This document shows, in pieces, positions 36,138 to 46,557 of a stretch of DNA of 64,000 nt. Origin of the DNA: a bacterium (GTDB lineage: Bacteria; Electryoneota; Electryoneia; Electryoneales; Electryoneaceae); the NCBI GenBank assembly GCA_020444425.1, contig JAHLLB010000015.1:25985-89984 (forward strand), read 5' to 3'. The number at the start of each line of letters is the position of its first letter. Within the stretch, counting starts at the first letter, position 1. The position numbers and the translations under genes were made by a program. The notes under the pieces are model-generated. The model was not told the origin of the DNA and made no database searches. It was given only the letters and a program-made list of their open reading frames with translations.

Positions 36138-37364
36138 ATGAGCGATGCGACGAAATCCACTCAGTTCATCGATATGGAAGCGCAGTATGGTGCGCACAAC
36201 TACCATCCGCTGCCGATTGTGATTGCAAAAGGTGAGGGTGTCTGGGTCTGGGATCCTGACGGCAACAAGTACATGGATTGCCTCGCTGCTTACAGTGCGT
36301 TGAACCAGGGCTACAACCACCCGCGCGTGATGAAGGCCGCCCGCGACCAGATGGAAACCGGCGTTACCCTGACCAGCCGTGCGTTCTACAACCCGCGTCT
36401 CGGTGAGTTCCTCAAGAAGGTTTCCGAGATTACGGGCCACAACCGTGTGTTGCCGATGAACACCGGTGCGGAAGCGGTGGAATCCGCGATCAAGCTCGCC
36501 CGTCGCTGGGGCTACGACAAGAAGGGTGTTGCCGAAGGCAAGGCCGAGATCATCGTCTTCAACGGCAACTTCCACGGCCGTACCACGACCATCGTCGGAT
36601 TCAGTTCGGATGAAGACTACAAGAAGGGCTTCGGCCCGTTCACCCCGGGTTTCAAGCTGGTCGATTACGGCAACCTCGAGCAGTTCAAGCAGGCGGTCAA
36701 CGAGAACACGGTCGCCGTGCTGATCGAGCCGATCCAGGCCGAGGGCGGCATCCTGATTCCGCCGGCAGGCTACCTCAAGGCGATCAAGGACATCTGCGAA
36801 GAACAGCAGATTCTGTTCATGGCCGACGAAATCCAGACCGGTCTTGGCCGTACAGGCAAGATGTTTGCCGTCGATCATGATGGCGTCAAGCCGGACGTGT
36901 TTATGCTCGCGAAGGCGATCAGCGGCGGTTTCATGCCGGTGTCGGTGGTAACGGCGGACGAAGAAGTGATGAAGGTCTTCGATCCGGGTTCACACGGCAG
37001 CACGTACGGTGGCAACCCACTTGGCGCGGCGGTCGCGACAGAAGCGATCCAGGTGTTGATCGACGAGAAGTTGCCGGAGCGTGCGACTGAACTTGGTGCT
37101 TATTTCGTCGAGAAGCTCAACGCGATCAACAGCCCGCATGTGAAGGAAGTTCGTGCGCGGGGATTGCTGGTTGGCGTCGAGATCAAGCGCGAGAGCGGAG
37201 TCGCCCGTCCCTTCTGCGAAAAGCTGAAGGAGTACGGCATCCTCGCGAAGGAGACGCACGAGAGCGTCATCCGTTTCGCTCCGCCGCTGGTGATCACCAG
37301 GGAAGAAATTGACTGGGCACTGGAACGAATCGAGAAGATTCTGACCACTGACGCCCCGGTTTGA
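36138..37364 (+). CDS. rocD: Ornithine aminotransferase
   Basis: A 408-residue class III PLP-dependent aminotransferase converting ornithine plus 2-oxoglutarate to glutamate semialdehyde and glutamate. The start (YGAHNYHPLPIVIAKGEGVWVWDPDGNKYMDCLAAYSALNQGYNHP) is diagnostic of ornithine aminotransferase rather than ArgD. NTGAEAVESAIKLAR, ADEIQTGLGRTG and the PLP lysine in LAKAISGG are all present. AAGGAGG precedes the ATG. Single gene closed by a hairpin terminator. Confidence 0.95.
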   Translation: MSDATKSTQFIDMEAQYGAHNYHPLPIVIAKGEGVWVWDPDGNKYMDCLAAYSALNQGYNHPRVMKAARDQMETGVTLTSRAFYNPRLGEFLKKVSEITGHNRVLPMNTGAEAVESAIKLARRWGYDKKGVAEGKAEIIVFNGNFHGRTTTIVGFSSDEDYKKGFGPFTPGFKLVDYGNLEQFKQAVNENTVAVLIEPIQAEGGILIPPAGYLKAIKDICEEQQILFMADEIQTGLGRTGKMFAVDHDGVKPDVFMLAKAISGGFMPVSVVTADEEVMKVFDPGSHGSTYGGNPLGAAVATEAIQVLIDEKLPERATELGAYFVEKLNAINSPHVKEVRARGLLVGVEIKRESGVARPFCEKLKEYGILAKETHESVIRFAPPLVITREEIDWALERIEKILTTDAPV

Positions 37365-37387
37365 TCCTGAACTGACCTGATGTTACC

Positions 37388-37426
37388 CGTGCCGGACTGT
37401 CCTCGTGATGGTCCGGCACGGCGTTT
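37388..37426 (+). terminator. Hairpin terminator after rocD
   Basis: A perfect 10-base stem (37388-37397 with 37411-37420). Only a short T-run (GCGTTTAT) follows. Confidence 0.6.
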
Positions 37427-37519
37427 ATCCGACACAAACTTTCCCGTATATTGGCCCCGTCCTCGTACCCTGCGGTATTCCCCGGGTACATCTTTTTCAT
37501 CGAACGTGAGATACGATAT

Positions 37520-40078
37520 ATGCGCCGTCAACACACAATCCGGGTGATGCCTTCCCTGCCCGAACCGATTGAACGCCTGCGAGAATTGGCGTTCGACCTG
37601 CACTGGACGTGGAACTACGATGCCATTGACCTTTTCCGCCGTCTCGACCCGTACCACTGGCGAGAGGTGGGGCAGAATCCGATCCGTCAGATTGCGGAGC
37701 TGCCGCAGGAAAAGCTTGAGGAGGCCGCCAACGACGACGCGTTCCTCGGCCTGCTCGAGAAGGTGCTGGAGGAGTTCGACGACTACCGCAGGGATCCGTC
37801 CTGGTTCCAGGCGAAACATCCGGCGATGAAAGACGCGCGCATCGCGTACCTCTCGATGGAGTTCGGGCTGCACGAATCGATGCCGATCTATTCAGGCGGG
37901 CTGGGCATCCTCGCGGGCGACCACTTGAAGGCAGCCAGCGACCTCGCGATTCCGCTGGTTGGTGTCGGTCTGATGTATCGCCGCGGTTACTTCCGGCAAT
38001 ACCTCAACGCAGACGGTTGGCAGCAGGAAAACTACCCCGTTTACGACACGTTCAACTTGCCGATCACCCAGGTGATGCGTGAGGATGGCGAGCCGGTGTC
38101 GTTTACGATGGATGTGGGCGGCCGAAACGTTATCATCCAGATCTGGCAGCTGAAGGTGGGGCGGATCACGCTGTATCTGCTCGACTCCGGTCATGCTGAC
38201 AATCACCCGGAAGACCGCCGCATAACGGAAGTGCTGTATGGTGGCGATTCCGAGATGCGGATCCGTCAGGAGATCGTGCTCGGCATCGGCGGGATGAAGG
38301 CGCTGGTCGAGCTGGGCATTCAGTGCAGCGTGTTCCATATGAACGAGGGCCACAGCGCGTTCCTCGCCCTCGAACGGATCCGCCGCCGGATGGATGATCA
38401 CCAGCTGACCTTCAGCGAAGCCCGTGAAGCGACTCGCGTCTCGCACGTGTTCACGACGCACACTCCAGTCCCGGCCGGCATCGACCGTTTCAGCCAGGAA
38501 CTGATGACGAAATATTTCAAGGATTTCTGGCCGCAGATCGGGTTGGACCGGAATGCGTTCATGGATCTCGGCGGAGCGAACCCGAACGATCCGGCGTCCC
38601 CGTTCAACATGGCGACGATGGCAATTAATCTGGCGTCGTACGTGAACGGCGTCAGCAAATTGCACGGTGAGGTGTCGCGCAAGATGTATCGTCACCAGTG
38701 GCCGTCGCTGGATCTCAATGAAATTCCGATCGATTCAGTGACCAACGGCGTGCACGCCGCGAGCTGGCTGTCGCCGGAGATGGTGCATGTGTTCGACCGA
38801 TACCTCGGCCCGGACTGGCAGCACGACGATGCTGACAAGGAAATCTGGAACAGGATCGAGAAGATTTCGAACGAAGAGTTGTGGCGTGCGAAGGAACGTG
38901 CGCGGCAGCGTCTGGTGGTTTTTGCCCGCGACCGTCTCGCGAATCAATTGCAGCAGCGTGGCGAATCCCGAGCGACGGTTGAGCAGGCGTACGACGCGCT
39001 CGACATGGAAGCGTTCACCATTGGTTTCGCCCGTCGTTTCGCAACCTACAAACGCGCCAACCTGCTGTTCCGTGACAAGGAACGGTTGTTCCGTCTGCTC
39101 CGCGACAACGAACGTCCGGTGCAGCTGATCCTCGCCGGCAAAGCGCACCCGAAGGATGAGCCGGGCAAAAACATCATCCGTGAGATCATCCATATCGCGC
39201 GCGAGGCTGGCGTGCGTGACCGCATCGTGTTCCTCGAGAACTACGACATCAACGTCGCCCGGCATATGGTCCAGGGCGCTGATATCTGGCTGAATACGCC
39301 ACGTGTACCGATGGAAGCCTCCGGCACCTCCGGCATGAAGGCGGCGCTGAACGGCACAATCCACGTTTCCACTTTCGACGGCTGGTGGGCGGAAGGCTAC
39401 AATCCGGAGATCGGCTGGACGATTGGCCACGGTGAAACGTACGAGGTGCCGGAAGAGCAGGATCAAATCGAGTCGGAATTGTTGTACGATCTGCTCGAAA
39501 AGGAAATCGTGCCGCTGTTCTATCATCGCAACCAGGGGCGTGTGCCGCGCGACTGGACGGAGATGATGAAGCGGTCGTTGTTGCGCAACTGCCCGTATTT
39601 CAACACCAGCCGCATGCTGCGTGAATACACCGAGAAGGCGTACCTGCCGAACCATCAGCAGTGGAGCACAATGGTAGGCGACGATTTTGCGTCGGCGAAA
39701 GAGCTCAGCGCGTGGAAGCAGAAGATGTACCAGGGCTGGAACGAGGTTCGCGTCGCGAATGTCAACCTCGACAGTTCGGGCAAGCTGAAGGTCGGTGACG
39801 AGGTTCTGGTGCAGGCGGGTGTCCATCTGGGCTCGTTGAAACCGGTCGATGTGCAGGTCGAGATTTACATCAGCCGTGAACTCCATGACGAGGATGCACA
39901 GCTCATCTCGCCGATCACGATGCAGGCGGGTGACAAGCGGGAGGACGGCGCGTACGAGTACTCGGGCACCTTTGCATGTCAGCGTTCGGGTGCGTACACC
40001 ATGTCGGTGCGTGTGCTGCCGCATCATGATTTATTGCGCAGCCCGCACGATTTGCGCTTGATCTCGTGGGAAGAATAG
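37520..40078 (+). CDS. glgP: Alpha-glucan (glycogen/maltodextrin) phosphorylase
   Basis: An 852-residue GT35 phosphorylase releasing glucose-1-phosphate from glycogen-type glucans. The first ~120 residues are the N-domain of the short bacterial/archaeal phosphorylases (MPSLPEPIERLRELAFDLHWTWN). HMNEGHSAFLALERIR and the PLP site EASGTSGMKAALNGTIHVSTFDGWWAE follow. A C-terminal beta-rich addition (about 745-850) is also typical of this subgroup. The start at 37520 matches the family. It is followed after 24 bases by the cyclic-nucleotide-binding gene. Confidence 0.95.
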   Translation: MRRQHTIRVMPSLPEPIERLRELAFDLHWTWNYDAIDLFRRLDPYHWREVGQNPIRQIAELPQEKLEEAANDDAFLGLLEKVLEEFDDYRRDPSWFQAKHPAMKDARIAYLSMEFGLHESMPIYSGGLGILAGDHLKAASDLAIPLVGVGLMYRRGYFRQYLNADGWQQENYPVYDTFNLPITQVMREDGEPVSFTMDVGGRNVIIQIWQLKVGRITLYLLDSGHADNHPEDRRITEVLYGGDSEMRIRQEIVLGIGGMKALVELGIQCSVFHMNEGHSAFLALERIRRRMDDHQLTFSEAREATRVSHVFTTHTPVPAGIDRFSQELMTKYFKDFWPQIGLDRNAFMDLGGANPNDPASPFNMATMAINLASYVNGVSKLHGEVSRKMYRHQWPSLDLNEIPIDSVTNGVHAASWLSPEMVHVFDRYLGPDWQHDDADKEIWNRIEKISNEELWRAKERARQRLVVFARDRLANQLQQRGESRATVEQAYDALDMEAFTIGFARRFATYKRANLLFRDKERLFRLLRDNERPVQLILAGKAHPKDEPGKNIIREIIHIAREAGVRDRIVFLENYDINVARHMVQGADIWLNTPRVPMEASGTSGMKAALNGTIHVSTFDGWWAEGYNPEIGWTIGHGETYEVPEEQDQIESELLYDLLEKEIVPLFYHRNQGRVPRDWTEMMKRSLLRNCPYFNTSRMLREYTEKAYLPNHQQWSTMVGDDFASAKELSAWKQKMYQGWNEVRVANVNLDSSGKLKVGDEVLVQAGVHLGSLKPVDVQVEIYISRELHDEDAQLISPITMQAGDKREDGAYEYSGTFACQRSGAYTMSVRVLPHHDLLRSPHDLRLISWEE

Positions 40079-40102
40079 CAGACGACCAGCTACGGGCGGA
40101 CG

Positions 40103-40678
40103 ATGGCGACTGAACAGCAGATCATGGACAGCAAACAGGTGCAGGCGAAGCCGCGCATTCGCTCATTTGAGTGGTTGCCGTTTCGCAAACGCCGCAGCAC
40201 GCGCGAACAACGCATCCACTCAGTGTTGAGTGAGACGCCGTTGTTTCAGAGCATCGGCCGTCGTGACTGGACACTGTTGTCCAACCTGTTTCACGACCGC
40301 AAGTATGAGCACGGCGAGGCCATCTTCGAAAAAGGCATGCCCGGGCTTGGGATGTATGTGATCCTCGATGGGGAAGTGGACATCATTGGCAACGATGATG
40401 ATGACAGCCCCACGCTGGCGCACCTGCTGCCCGGCGATTTCTTCGGGGAGATGGCGGTGATTCAGGAAGGTGTGCGCAATGCGACCGCTGTTGCCGCGAC
40501 AGACTGCGAGTTGATTGGCATCTTCCGGCCGCAGTTGCGTGAGTTGCTGCATGACCGTCCCCGGCTCGGCACTCTGCTGTATGAGCGTCTGGCGCGTGTG
40601 CTGGCAGACCGGCTGCGACGTGCCGATGAGATGCTGCTCGAATTGACGCATCAGCTCGACGGGGGCGATGACGCATGA
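40103..40678 (+). CDS. Cyclic nucleotide-binding domain protein
   Basis: A 191-residue protein with one CNB domain (about 45-165): LFQSIGRRDWTLLSNLFHDRKYEHGEAIFEKGMPGLGMYVILDGEVDI, then LLPGDFFGEMAVIQEGVRNATAVAATDCELIGIF. The phosphate-binding cassette keeps E (FGE) and R (VRNAT), so nucleotide binding is possible. No DNA-binding helix-turn-helix follows, so it is not a Crp-type regulator. ATG 40103 or 40124 could be the start. It overlaps the AI-2E transporter gene by 4 bases; a joint role is inferred. Confidence 0.85.
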   Translation: MATEQQIMDSKQVQAKPRIRSFEWLPFRKRRSTREQRIHSVLSETPLFQSIGRRDWTLLSNLFHDRKYEHGEAIFEKGMPGLGMYVILDGEVDIIGNDDDDSPTLAHLLPGDFFGEMAVIQEGVRNATAVAATDCELIGIFRPQLRELLHDRPRLGTLLYERLARVLADRLRRADEMLLELTHQLDGGDDA

Positions 40679-41769
40679 GCGCGGAAACGACAGCCCGGCT
40701 GACCCAGGGCAACCCGTTGCTGCGCCGTTTGCTGGCACTGGGCTTCGGCCTGTTCTTTCTGGTGCTGCTGATCTGGACCTTCCCGCTGATCAGCGACATC
40801 GTTACCCTGATTGTCATTTCGGTTGTGATCAGTTATGCATTGCGTCCCGTGGTGAATTTTCTCGAGATGCATGGGATTAACCGCATCGTCAGCATTCTCG
40901 TCATCTTTGTCGTGTTTTCAGGATTGATCGGACTCGCCGCAGCGTTCATCGTGCCGAGTCTGATCCAGCAGCTGAGTGATTTCGGCAGAACGTTGAACCA
41001 GCTCGACTTCGCCAAGATTCAAAGCAATGTGGTCAACTGGGTCAGCCAGTATATCCCGCAGGCTCGAGATATGATGTCGACCGAGGGCGGCGGGCAGGAC
41101 ATGATTTTCAACCGCTTGCGAGATCTGTTCGCCAGCGGTCTGGAAAAGTCGGCGAATGTGCTCGCGGGGGTGCTCAATGCGTTTACCCTGCTCAGCATGC
41201 TGCCGATTCTCGTGTTCTTCATGCTGAAGGACGGGCGGGCCTTCGCGCACGGATTCATCTCCCGCATGCCGAACCGGTTCTTCGAGATGACGCTGTCGCT
41301 GGTGTACAAGATCAATCGGGCGATTGGTGACTACATCGTCAGCGTGATTATTTCGTCACTGTTCATCGGCATTTTGACCTGGGTCGGGCTGCTGTTCATC
41401 GGCACCAAGTACGCGCTCGCACTGGGTGTGATTTCGGCCTTGTTCAACGTGATTCCGTTCTTCGGGCCTCTGTTGACAATGCTCGTGGTGTTTGCCGTGG
41501 TGTTGCTGACGGAATCGGCGTTATTCTGGCCGTTGATCTGGACAACGGCGCTGATGTTTACCTTGCAGCAGGTGGAATCGTTCGTCGTAAAGCCGATGCT
41601 GCTGTCGCATTCGTTGTCGATTCATCCGGCGGCGGTCATCCTCGTGGTGCTCATCGGCGGGCGTTTCGCCGGCGCAATCGGGATGTTTATCGCCATCCCG
41701 GTCTATTCGATCATTCACATGTTCATTGTTGACCTGTATGGTCACTTGAAGAACTACCGCATCATCTGA
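40675..41769 (+). CDS. AI-2E family (PerM-like) membrane transporter
   Basis: A 364-residue polytopic protein of the UPF0118/AI-2E transporter family (PF01594) with about eight helices. [89 protein letters not shown] is the conserved core. Members have been linked to AI-2 export or sodium/proton exchange, so the substrate is open. The ATGA overlap with the CNB protein suggests coupled expression. Confidence 0.9.
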   Translation: MSAETTARLTQGNPLLRRLLALGFGLFFLVLLIWTFPLISDIVTLIVISVVISYALRPVVNFLEMHGINRIVSILVIFVVFSGLIGLAAAFIVPSLIQQLSDFGRTLNQLDFAKIQSNVVNWVSQYIPQARDMMSTEGGGQDMIFNRLRDLFASGLEKSANVLAGVLNAFTLLSMLPILVFFMLKDGRAFAHGFISRMPNRFFEMTLSLVYKINRAIGDYIVSVIISSLFIGILTWVGLLFIGTKYALALGVISALFNVIPFFGPLLTMLVVFAVVLLTESALFWPLIWTTALMFTLQQVESFVVKPMLLSHSLSIHPAAVILVVLIGGRFAGAIGMFIAIPVYSIIHMFIVDLYGHLKNYRII

Positions 41770-41803
41770 ACCGCAGCCACCGTGCTGCCACCATGGAACT
41801 GAG

Positions 41804-44068
41804 ATGACCCAGGACCCGTTCTCCGGCCAGACTCCAACCCCGATGCCATCCGATCCGCCGGTTGACCGCGAGCTCGCACACGCGCATCAATTGACGGATG
41901 ACGAATACGACCAGGTTATCGAGCTGCTGGGTGGCCGTGAACCGACTTTCACCGAGCTTGGTGTCTATTCGGTGATGTGGTCGGAGCACGCCAGCTACAA
42001 GAATTCGATCCTGCAGCTGAAGACGTTGCCGCGCAGCGGTGGCAAACTGCTGGTTGCGGCCGGTGAAGAGAACGCCGGACTGGTCGATATCGGAGATGGC
42101 CTGGCGGTGGCGTTCAAGGTGGAAAGCCACAACCACCCCAGCGCTGTGGAACCGTACCAGGGCGCGGCGACGGGCGTCGGTGGCATCCTGCGTGATGTGT
42201 TTACCATGGGCGCACGTCCGATCGCCTGCCTCAACAGCCTGCGTTTCGGCCCGCCGGAAGACGACCGGGTGCGGTACCTGGTTGACGGTGTCGTGCGCGG
42301 CATTGGCGATTACGGCAACTGCGTCGGCATCCCGACTGTCGGCGGCGAGGTGTATTTCGACGAAGCGTACCGTGGCAATCCGCTGGTCAACGCGATGGCG
42401 GTGGGGATTGTCGAACATGACAAGGTGCTGAAGGCGACGGCGGGTACCGAGCCCGGCAATCCGGTGATTTACATCGGCTCACGAACCGGCCGGGACGGCA
42501 TCCACGGCGCAACCTTCGCCAGCGAAGAGCTGAGCGAGGAATCCAAGAGCCGCAAGTCGAACGTGCAGGTGGGCGACCCGTTCACCGAAAAGCTGCTGCT
42601 CGAAGCGACGCTCGAGTTGGGTGATACGGATGCGCTGGTCGGGATTCAGGACATGGGCGCGGCCGGGCTGACCTGTTCGTCTTGCGAAATGGCGGGTAAG
42701 GACGGCGCGGGCATTTTCCTCGATCTTGACAAGGTCCCACGTCGTGAAGAGGGGATGACGCCGTACGAAGTGCTGCTCAGCGAAAGCCAGGAACGGATGC
42801 TGGTTGTCGCCAAGCGTGGACGGGAACAGGAAGTGTTCGATATCGTCCGCCGGTGGGACCTTCAGGCTGTGGAAGTTGGATTTGTGACGAATGATGGCCG
42901 CATGCGTGCCAGCGCGGACGGTCAGTTGGTGCTGGATATCCCGGTGGATACGTTGGTGCTTGGCGGTGGCGCGCCGCAGTATGTGCGTGAGGTCGAAGAA
43001 CCCGCACCCGCTCCGGCGTTGAGCGTGACCGAACCGCAGGACTTCAGGAATGCGACGCTGCAGCTGCTCGCCAGCTCGAACGTCGCCAGCAAGCGGCATG
43101 TGTACCGCCAATATGACCATATGGTCGGCGCGAGCACACGGCTCGAACCGGGCCGTGGCGATGCAGCATTGGTCCGAGTCGCCGGCACCAACAAGGTGCT
43201 GTCCATCGCGATTGATTGCAACGGACGCCAGCTTTCGCTGAATCCGCGTGAAGGCGCACGCCAGGCGGTGGCAGAATCCTGCCGCAACGTCGCCTGCACC
43301 GGCGCGCAGCCGTTGGGCATCACCAACTGCCTTAATTTCGGAAATCCGTACAAGCCGAAGATGTACTGGACGTTCGTCGAAGCGGTCGGCGGGATGGGGG
43401 AAGCCTGCCGTGCGTTCGGAACTCCGGTCACCGGCGGGAACGTATCCTTCTACAACGAAAACCCGAGCGGGGCGGTATTTCCGACACCTGTCATCGGGGT
43501 TGTTGGCCTGGCTGAGGATGCGTCAAAGACCATCGGCATGGGCTTCACCCGGGAAGGTGACGCCATTTTCCTGCTCGGGCCGGATCGCGCGGGCTGGGCC
43601 GGCAGTGAGTGGCAGAACATCACCGAGGGGTCGCCGTCCGGGGAACTGACGCCTATCGACCTCGAACTTGAAGCGAAGCTTCAGGAATTCCTGATCAAGA
43701 GCATCAATTGTGGCTGGATCAGTGCGGCGCATGACCTTTCGGATGGCGGGCTGGTGGTCTCGTTGTGCGAGATGGCATTGACCAGTCCAAACCGCTCCAT
43801 TGGCGCTTTGCTCGAACGGGAAGAGGACGTGACGGCGTCATGGCTGTTCGCGGAAGGTCCGTCGCGCGTGGTGGTGACGGTCTCACCGATGGTGATAGAC
43901 GAATTCGAGGAGGCTGTGGAAGCGGCAGGGTTGCCCATCGAGTGGATCGGCACAACCGGCGGAAAGGGTGTCGGTTTCCGTGGCGTGTTCAGCGTGTCGT
44001 TCGATGAAATGGCGGACGCGTACGACAACGGTCTCGAGCGCGCGCTTGGGCTGAAACCCAACGCCTGA
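41804..44068 (+). CDS. purL: Phosphoribosylformylglycinamidine synthase, large subunit
   Basis: A 754-residue PurL (small-type), the ATP-dependent FGAR amidation step of purine synthesis; PurQ and PurS are needed as partners and are not in the window. Motifs: [76 protein letters not shown] and [27 protein letters not shown] precedes the ATG. Confidence 0.97.
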   Translation: MTQDPFSGQTPTPMPSDPPVDRELAHAHQLTDDEYDQVIELLGGREPTFTELGVYSVMWSEHASYKNSILQLKTLPRSGGKLLVAAGEENAGLVDIGDGLAVAFKVESHNHPSAVEPYQGAATGVGGILRDVFTMGARPIACLNSLRFGPPEDDRVRYLVDGVVRGIGDYGNCVGIPTVGGEVYFDEAYRGNPLVNAMAVGIVEHDKVLKATAGTEPGNPVIYIGSRTGRDGIHGATFASEELSEESKSRKSNVQVGDPFTEKLLLEATLELGDTDALVGIQDMGAAGLTCSSCEMAGKDGAGIFLDLDKVPRREEGMTPYEVLLSESQERMLVVAKRGREQEVFDIVRRWDLQAVEVGFVTNDGRMRASADGQLVLDIPVDTLVLGGGAPQYVREVEEPAPAPALSVTEPQDFRNATLQLLASSNVASKRHVYRQYDHMVGASTRLEPGRGDAALVRVAGTNKVLSIAIDCNGRQLSLNPREGARQAVAESCRNVACTGAQPLGITNCLNFGNPYKPKMYWTFVEAVGGMGEACRAFGTPVTGGNVSFYNENPSGAVFPTPVIGVVGLAEDASKTIGMGFTREGDAIFLLGPDRAGWAGSEWQNITEGSPSGELTPIDLELEAKLQEFLIKSINCGWISAAHDLSDGGLVVSLCEMALTSPNRSIGALLEREEDVTASWLFAEGPSRVVVTVSPMVIDEFEEAVEAAGLPIEWIGTTGGKGVGFRGVFSVSFDEMADAYDNGLERALGLKPNA

Positions 44069-44087
44069 TCTGGCATCCGGAACCGTC

Positions 44088-44762
44088 ATGGCATCGCCTG
44101 CTTTCGCCCGGCTTTTTCTTCGTCCACGTACAACCATGCGCTGGGTGTTGGATGATGATCCCAACTTCGGCGTCACCAGTATCTCGGTGGTCGCCGGGAT
44201 TACGGCCTTCCTGCGCTCCAGCGTGCTGCATGGGCTACACCCGATGCCCGGCCTCGCCGGCCTGCACCCGCAGCTGGACGCCATCCTCGCCTATGGCGTC
44301 GGCGCCACACCCAACTATCCACTGCTGATCGCTGCTCTCGGCATCGCTGGCGGACTGTTTGGCGTGCTGGGGATCTATCTCGGCACGCTTCCGCTCTGGA
44401 TCATCGGCAAGATTTTTGGCGGACGCGGACGTTACGCCGAAGTCCGCTCAGCGTTGGCGTGGTCGTTTGTGCCCTATTCCTGGCTGTTGCCGCTGTGGAT
44501 CGGGATGGCGTTTTTTGAGGGTGCACAGTTGCGGCAGGCTGGGTTCGACTACACGTCGTTCTTCCCGCCGGACGGTAGTTCCGTCGTTCTCTGGGGCTTA
44601 TTTGGCCTCGACTACGCCCTGCGCCTGTTCGCGATGGTGTGGCTGGTGCTGAAGCTGAGCGTGGCTCACCGCTTCGAGATCTGGAAAGCGATTGTTGTTG
44701 CCGCGCTCTCCGGATCTGTCCTCATCTATCTCGTGCCGCGCTTCTATTCGCTCGGATTCTGA
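44088..44762 (+). CDS. Yip1-like membrane protein
   Basis: A 224-residue protein with five probable helices. The pattern (short N-terminal amphipathic part with LDDDPNFG, then a glycine-rich helix LLIAALGIAGGLFGVLGIYLGTLPLWIIGKIFGGRGRYAEVRSALAWSFVPYSWLLPLW) fits the Yip1 domain family (PF04893). Function in bacteria is not known. It starts 19 bases after purL and converges on the CDGSH gene. Confidence 0.7.
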   Translation: MASPAFARLFLRPRTTMRWVLDDDPNFGVTSISVVAGITAFLRSSVLHGLHPMPGLAGLHPQLDAILAYGVGATPNYPLLIAALGIAGGLFGVLGIYLGTLPLWIIGKIFGGRGRYAEVRSALAWSFVPYSWLLPLWIGMAFFEGAQLRQAGFDYTSFFPPDGSSVVLWGLFGLDYALRLFAMVWLVLKLSVAHRFEIWKAIVVAALSGSVLIYLVPRFYSLGF

Positions 44763-44795
44763 CGGGGACCACCCGCCCGGTAACCCACCTGAACC

Positions 44796-45056
44796 TTACT
44801 CCGCTTCGACATGTTTGTGGCTGCCGTCGCAGAACGGCTTGTTCTTCGTGTGTTTGCACATGCACAGCGCGACGGACTTGTCTTCTTCCAGGGTGAAGTT
44901 GTGGCTGTGCAGCTCGCTCTTCTCCCGGTGGGTGCCATCACAGAAGGGCTGGTTGCTGCTGAATCCACACGCGCACCAGTAATAGTCACCGGCCTTGCAT
45001 TCGATGACAGCAGGCTTCGTATCCGCGGGGCGGGGGGTGGAACGGCGGTCACTCAT
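44796..45056 (-). CDS. Double CDGSH iron-sulfur protein
   Basis: An 86-residue protein with two CDGSH motifs: C-x-C-x8-FCDGTH (CACGFSSNQPFCDGTHR) and CMCKHTKNKPFCDGSHK. Each binds a 2Fe-2S cluster through three cysteines and one histidine. Tandem arrangement is like CISD3/MiNT. Such proteins handle electron or cluster transfer. ATG at 45056 has AGGA upstream; a GTG at 45068 is also in frame. Confidence 0.92.
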   Translation of the reverse strand: MSDRRSTPRPADTKPAVIECKAGDYYWCACGFSSNQPFCDGTHREKSELHSHNFTLEEDKSVALCMCKHTKNKPFCDGSHKHVEAE

Positions 45057-45215
45057 CGTAGTCCTCACACTTCGGTTGTTGAATCAATGCCTGAATATGC
45101 GGGTGTGGCCGTGCAGCGTCAACCAGAGGATGTGCTCCTGCATCAAGCAGAAACGGTCGCATGCGTTACCATGCGACCGTTTCATCAAACACAAGGGGTA
45201 GGGGAAGGTGTACTC

Positions 45216-45803
45216 TTATTCGGCCTTGTCCAGCTCGGCGTCAATCATGATGGTGACGTCCTCACCGACGAGCAGGTTACCCGCTTCCAGAGCCTTGTTC
45301 CAGGTCAGGCCCCAGTCGGTGCGATTGATCACGGCCTGTGCGCTGGCGGCGGCTTTCGTCGTACCCATGAAGTTGATCGGGTCGCTTGGACCTTCAACCA
45401 TCAGCTCGATCTCTTTGGTCACGCCACGGATGGTCAGGTCGCCAAGCACCTTCAGCTGCTTCTTGCCGACGGCGGTGATCTTCTTGCTTTGGAAGGTCAT
45501 GGTCGGATACTTCTCCGCCCAGAAGAAATCTTCGCTGCGCAAATGCCCATCGCGCTTTTCGTTGCCAGTATCGATGGAATTGACGTTAACCGTTACTTTG
45601 ATCGTCGATTCCGTCGGGTTTTCCGGATCGTAGTTCAGCTCGGCGTCGTAGTCGGTGAACTCACCCCAGACGTTGGTCAAAATGTGCTTGACCTTGAACT
45701 TGACGGCGGTATGGGACTTGTCAACCATCCATTCACCTGCGACTGCGCCCTGCACGGAAACCAGCGCGAAAACCACGACGAACAATGCGATAAACTTCTT
45801 CAT
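45216..45803 (-). CDS. YceI-family periplasmic protein
   Basis: A 195-residue exported lipocalin-like protein: signal peptide (1-22, ending QGAVAGE), then WMVDKSHTAVKFKVKHILTNVWGEFTDYDAELNYDPENP and LKVLGDLTIRGVTKEIEL, the YceI pattern. Family members bind polyisoprenoid or amide lipids. It is second in a two-gene operon after a MarR regulator, 70 bases apart, so it is the likely regulated target. Confidence 0.93.
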   Translation of the reverse strand: MKKFIALFVVVFALVSVQGAVAGEWMVDKSHTAVKFKVKHILTNVWGEFTDYDAELNYDPENPTESTIKVTVNVNSIDTGNEKRDGHLRSEDFFWAEKYPTMTFQSKKITAVGKKQLKVLGDLTIRGVTKEIELMVEGPSDPINFMGTTKAAASAQAVINRTDWGLTWNKALEAGNLLVGEDVTIMIDAELDKAE

Positions 45804-45873
45804 CTCTTTCTCTCCTCGGTTGCATGTTTTCCTGAATGGAAATGATGCTTGGTATCGTTATGGGAACTGCGTG

Positions 45874-46335
45874 TTACTCGTTATCCAGGTTGCCATGAAC
45901 TCGGTCGTTCAGCCGCTGGCAAAGTGTCTCGAATTGCACCAATTCGTCTTCGTTCAGTACTGAAAACGTGTCCAGCAGCAGCTTGTCATGGGCCGGCAGC
46001 AGGCTGGAAATCAGCGATTTCCCGTCATCGGTCAGACCTACCTGCGACACTCGCCGGTCGTTTTCGACGCTGCAGCGGCTCACCAGTCCACGTTTCTCCA
46101 GGTTGTCCACGACCACGGTGATGTTGCCCGTTGTGCGCTGGCTGTGCTGCGCCAATTCGCGCTGGTTCATGGCCCCGTACAGGAACAGCGATTCCATCAC
46201 GGTAAACTGCGTTGAACTCAGGCGATTACCGTCCGTGCGCACATCGCCGTGATGCCGCAGCGCTTCCGCGGTGCATCGCATCGACCGGATCAAATCCCGG
46301 ATTCGGCTGACCTGTTTGGGACAGGCATCTTTCAT
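45874..46335 (-). CDS. MarR-family transcription regulator
   Basis: A 153-residue winged-helix regulator: STQFTVMESLFLYGAMNQRELAQHSQRTTGNITVVVDNLEKRGLVSRCSVENDRRVSQVGLTDDGKSLI is the MarR DNA-binding core, flanked by helices for dimerisation. One cysteine in the wing (C98 region, SRCSVEND) and one at position 5 could serve redox sensing, but this is speculative. Upstream palindromes at 46360-46394 suggest autoregulation. Confidence 0.93.
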   Translation of the reverse strand: MKDACPKQVSRIRDLIRSMRCTAEALRHHGDVRTDGNRLSSTQFTVMESLFLYGAMNQRELAQHSQRTTGNITVVVDNLEKRGLVSRCSVENDRRVSQVGLTDDGKSLISSLLPAHDKLLLDTFSVLNEDELVQFETLCQRLNDRVHGNLDNE

Positions 46336-46359
46336 GGCACGGTCCGATGTGTATCAAGG

Positions 46360-46394
46360 TTGAACAGTTCAACATTAGATCGTTCAATGTTGAA
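46360..46394 (-). promoter_or_regulatory. Two palindromes upstream of marR, candidate operators
   Basis: TTGAAC-A-GTTCAA (46360-46372) and TTCAA-TG-TTGAA (46383-46394). TTCAACATT (46369-46377) and AATGTTGAA (46386-46394) also form a longer inverted repeat. They lie 25-60 bases before the marR start, where a MarR dimer would be expected to repress its own operon. Confidence 0.55.
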
Positions 46395-46493
46395 TAATGC
46401 TTACGCAACTGTTATGCCTACCTAACTCAGAAGTTCCAAAATCGCGGGAGCACCGAGAGACACTGTGGACGATAACGTAGTTATGACAGGAGA

Positions 46494-46525
46494 TAAAAGC
46501 CCTCGCAGGCTTCGCTGCGAGGGCT
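46494..46525 (-). terminator. Terminator of the MFS transporter gene
   Basis: On the minus strand an 11-base perfect stem (46525-46515 with 46508-46498) is followed by TTTTATC. Confidence 0.9.
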
Positions 46526-46557
46526 TGGGAATGTGCGGTGATGCGTAGCAGAATGGA

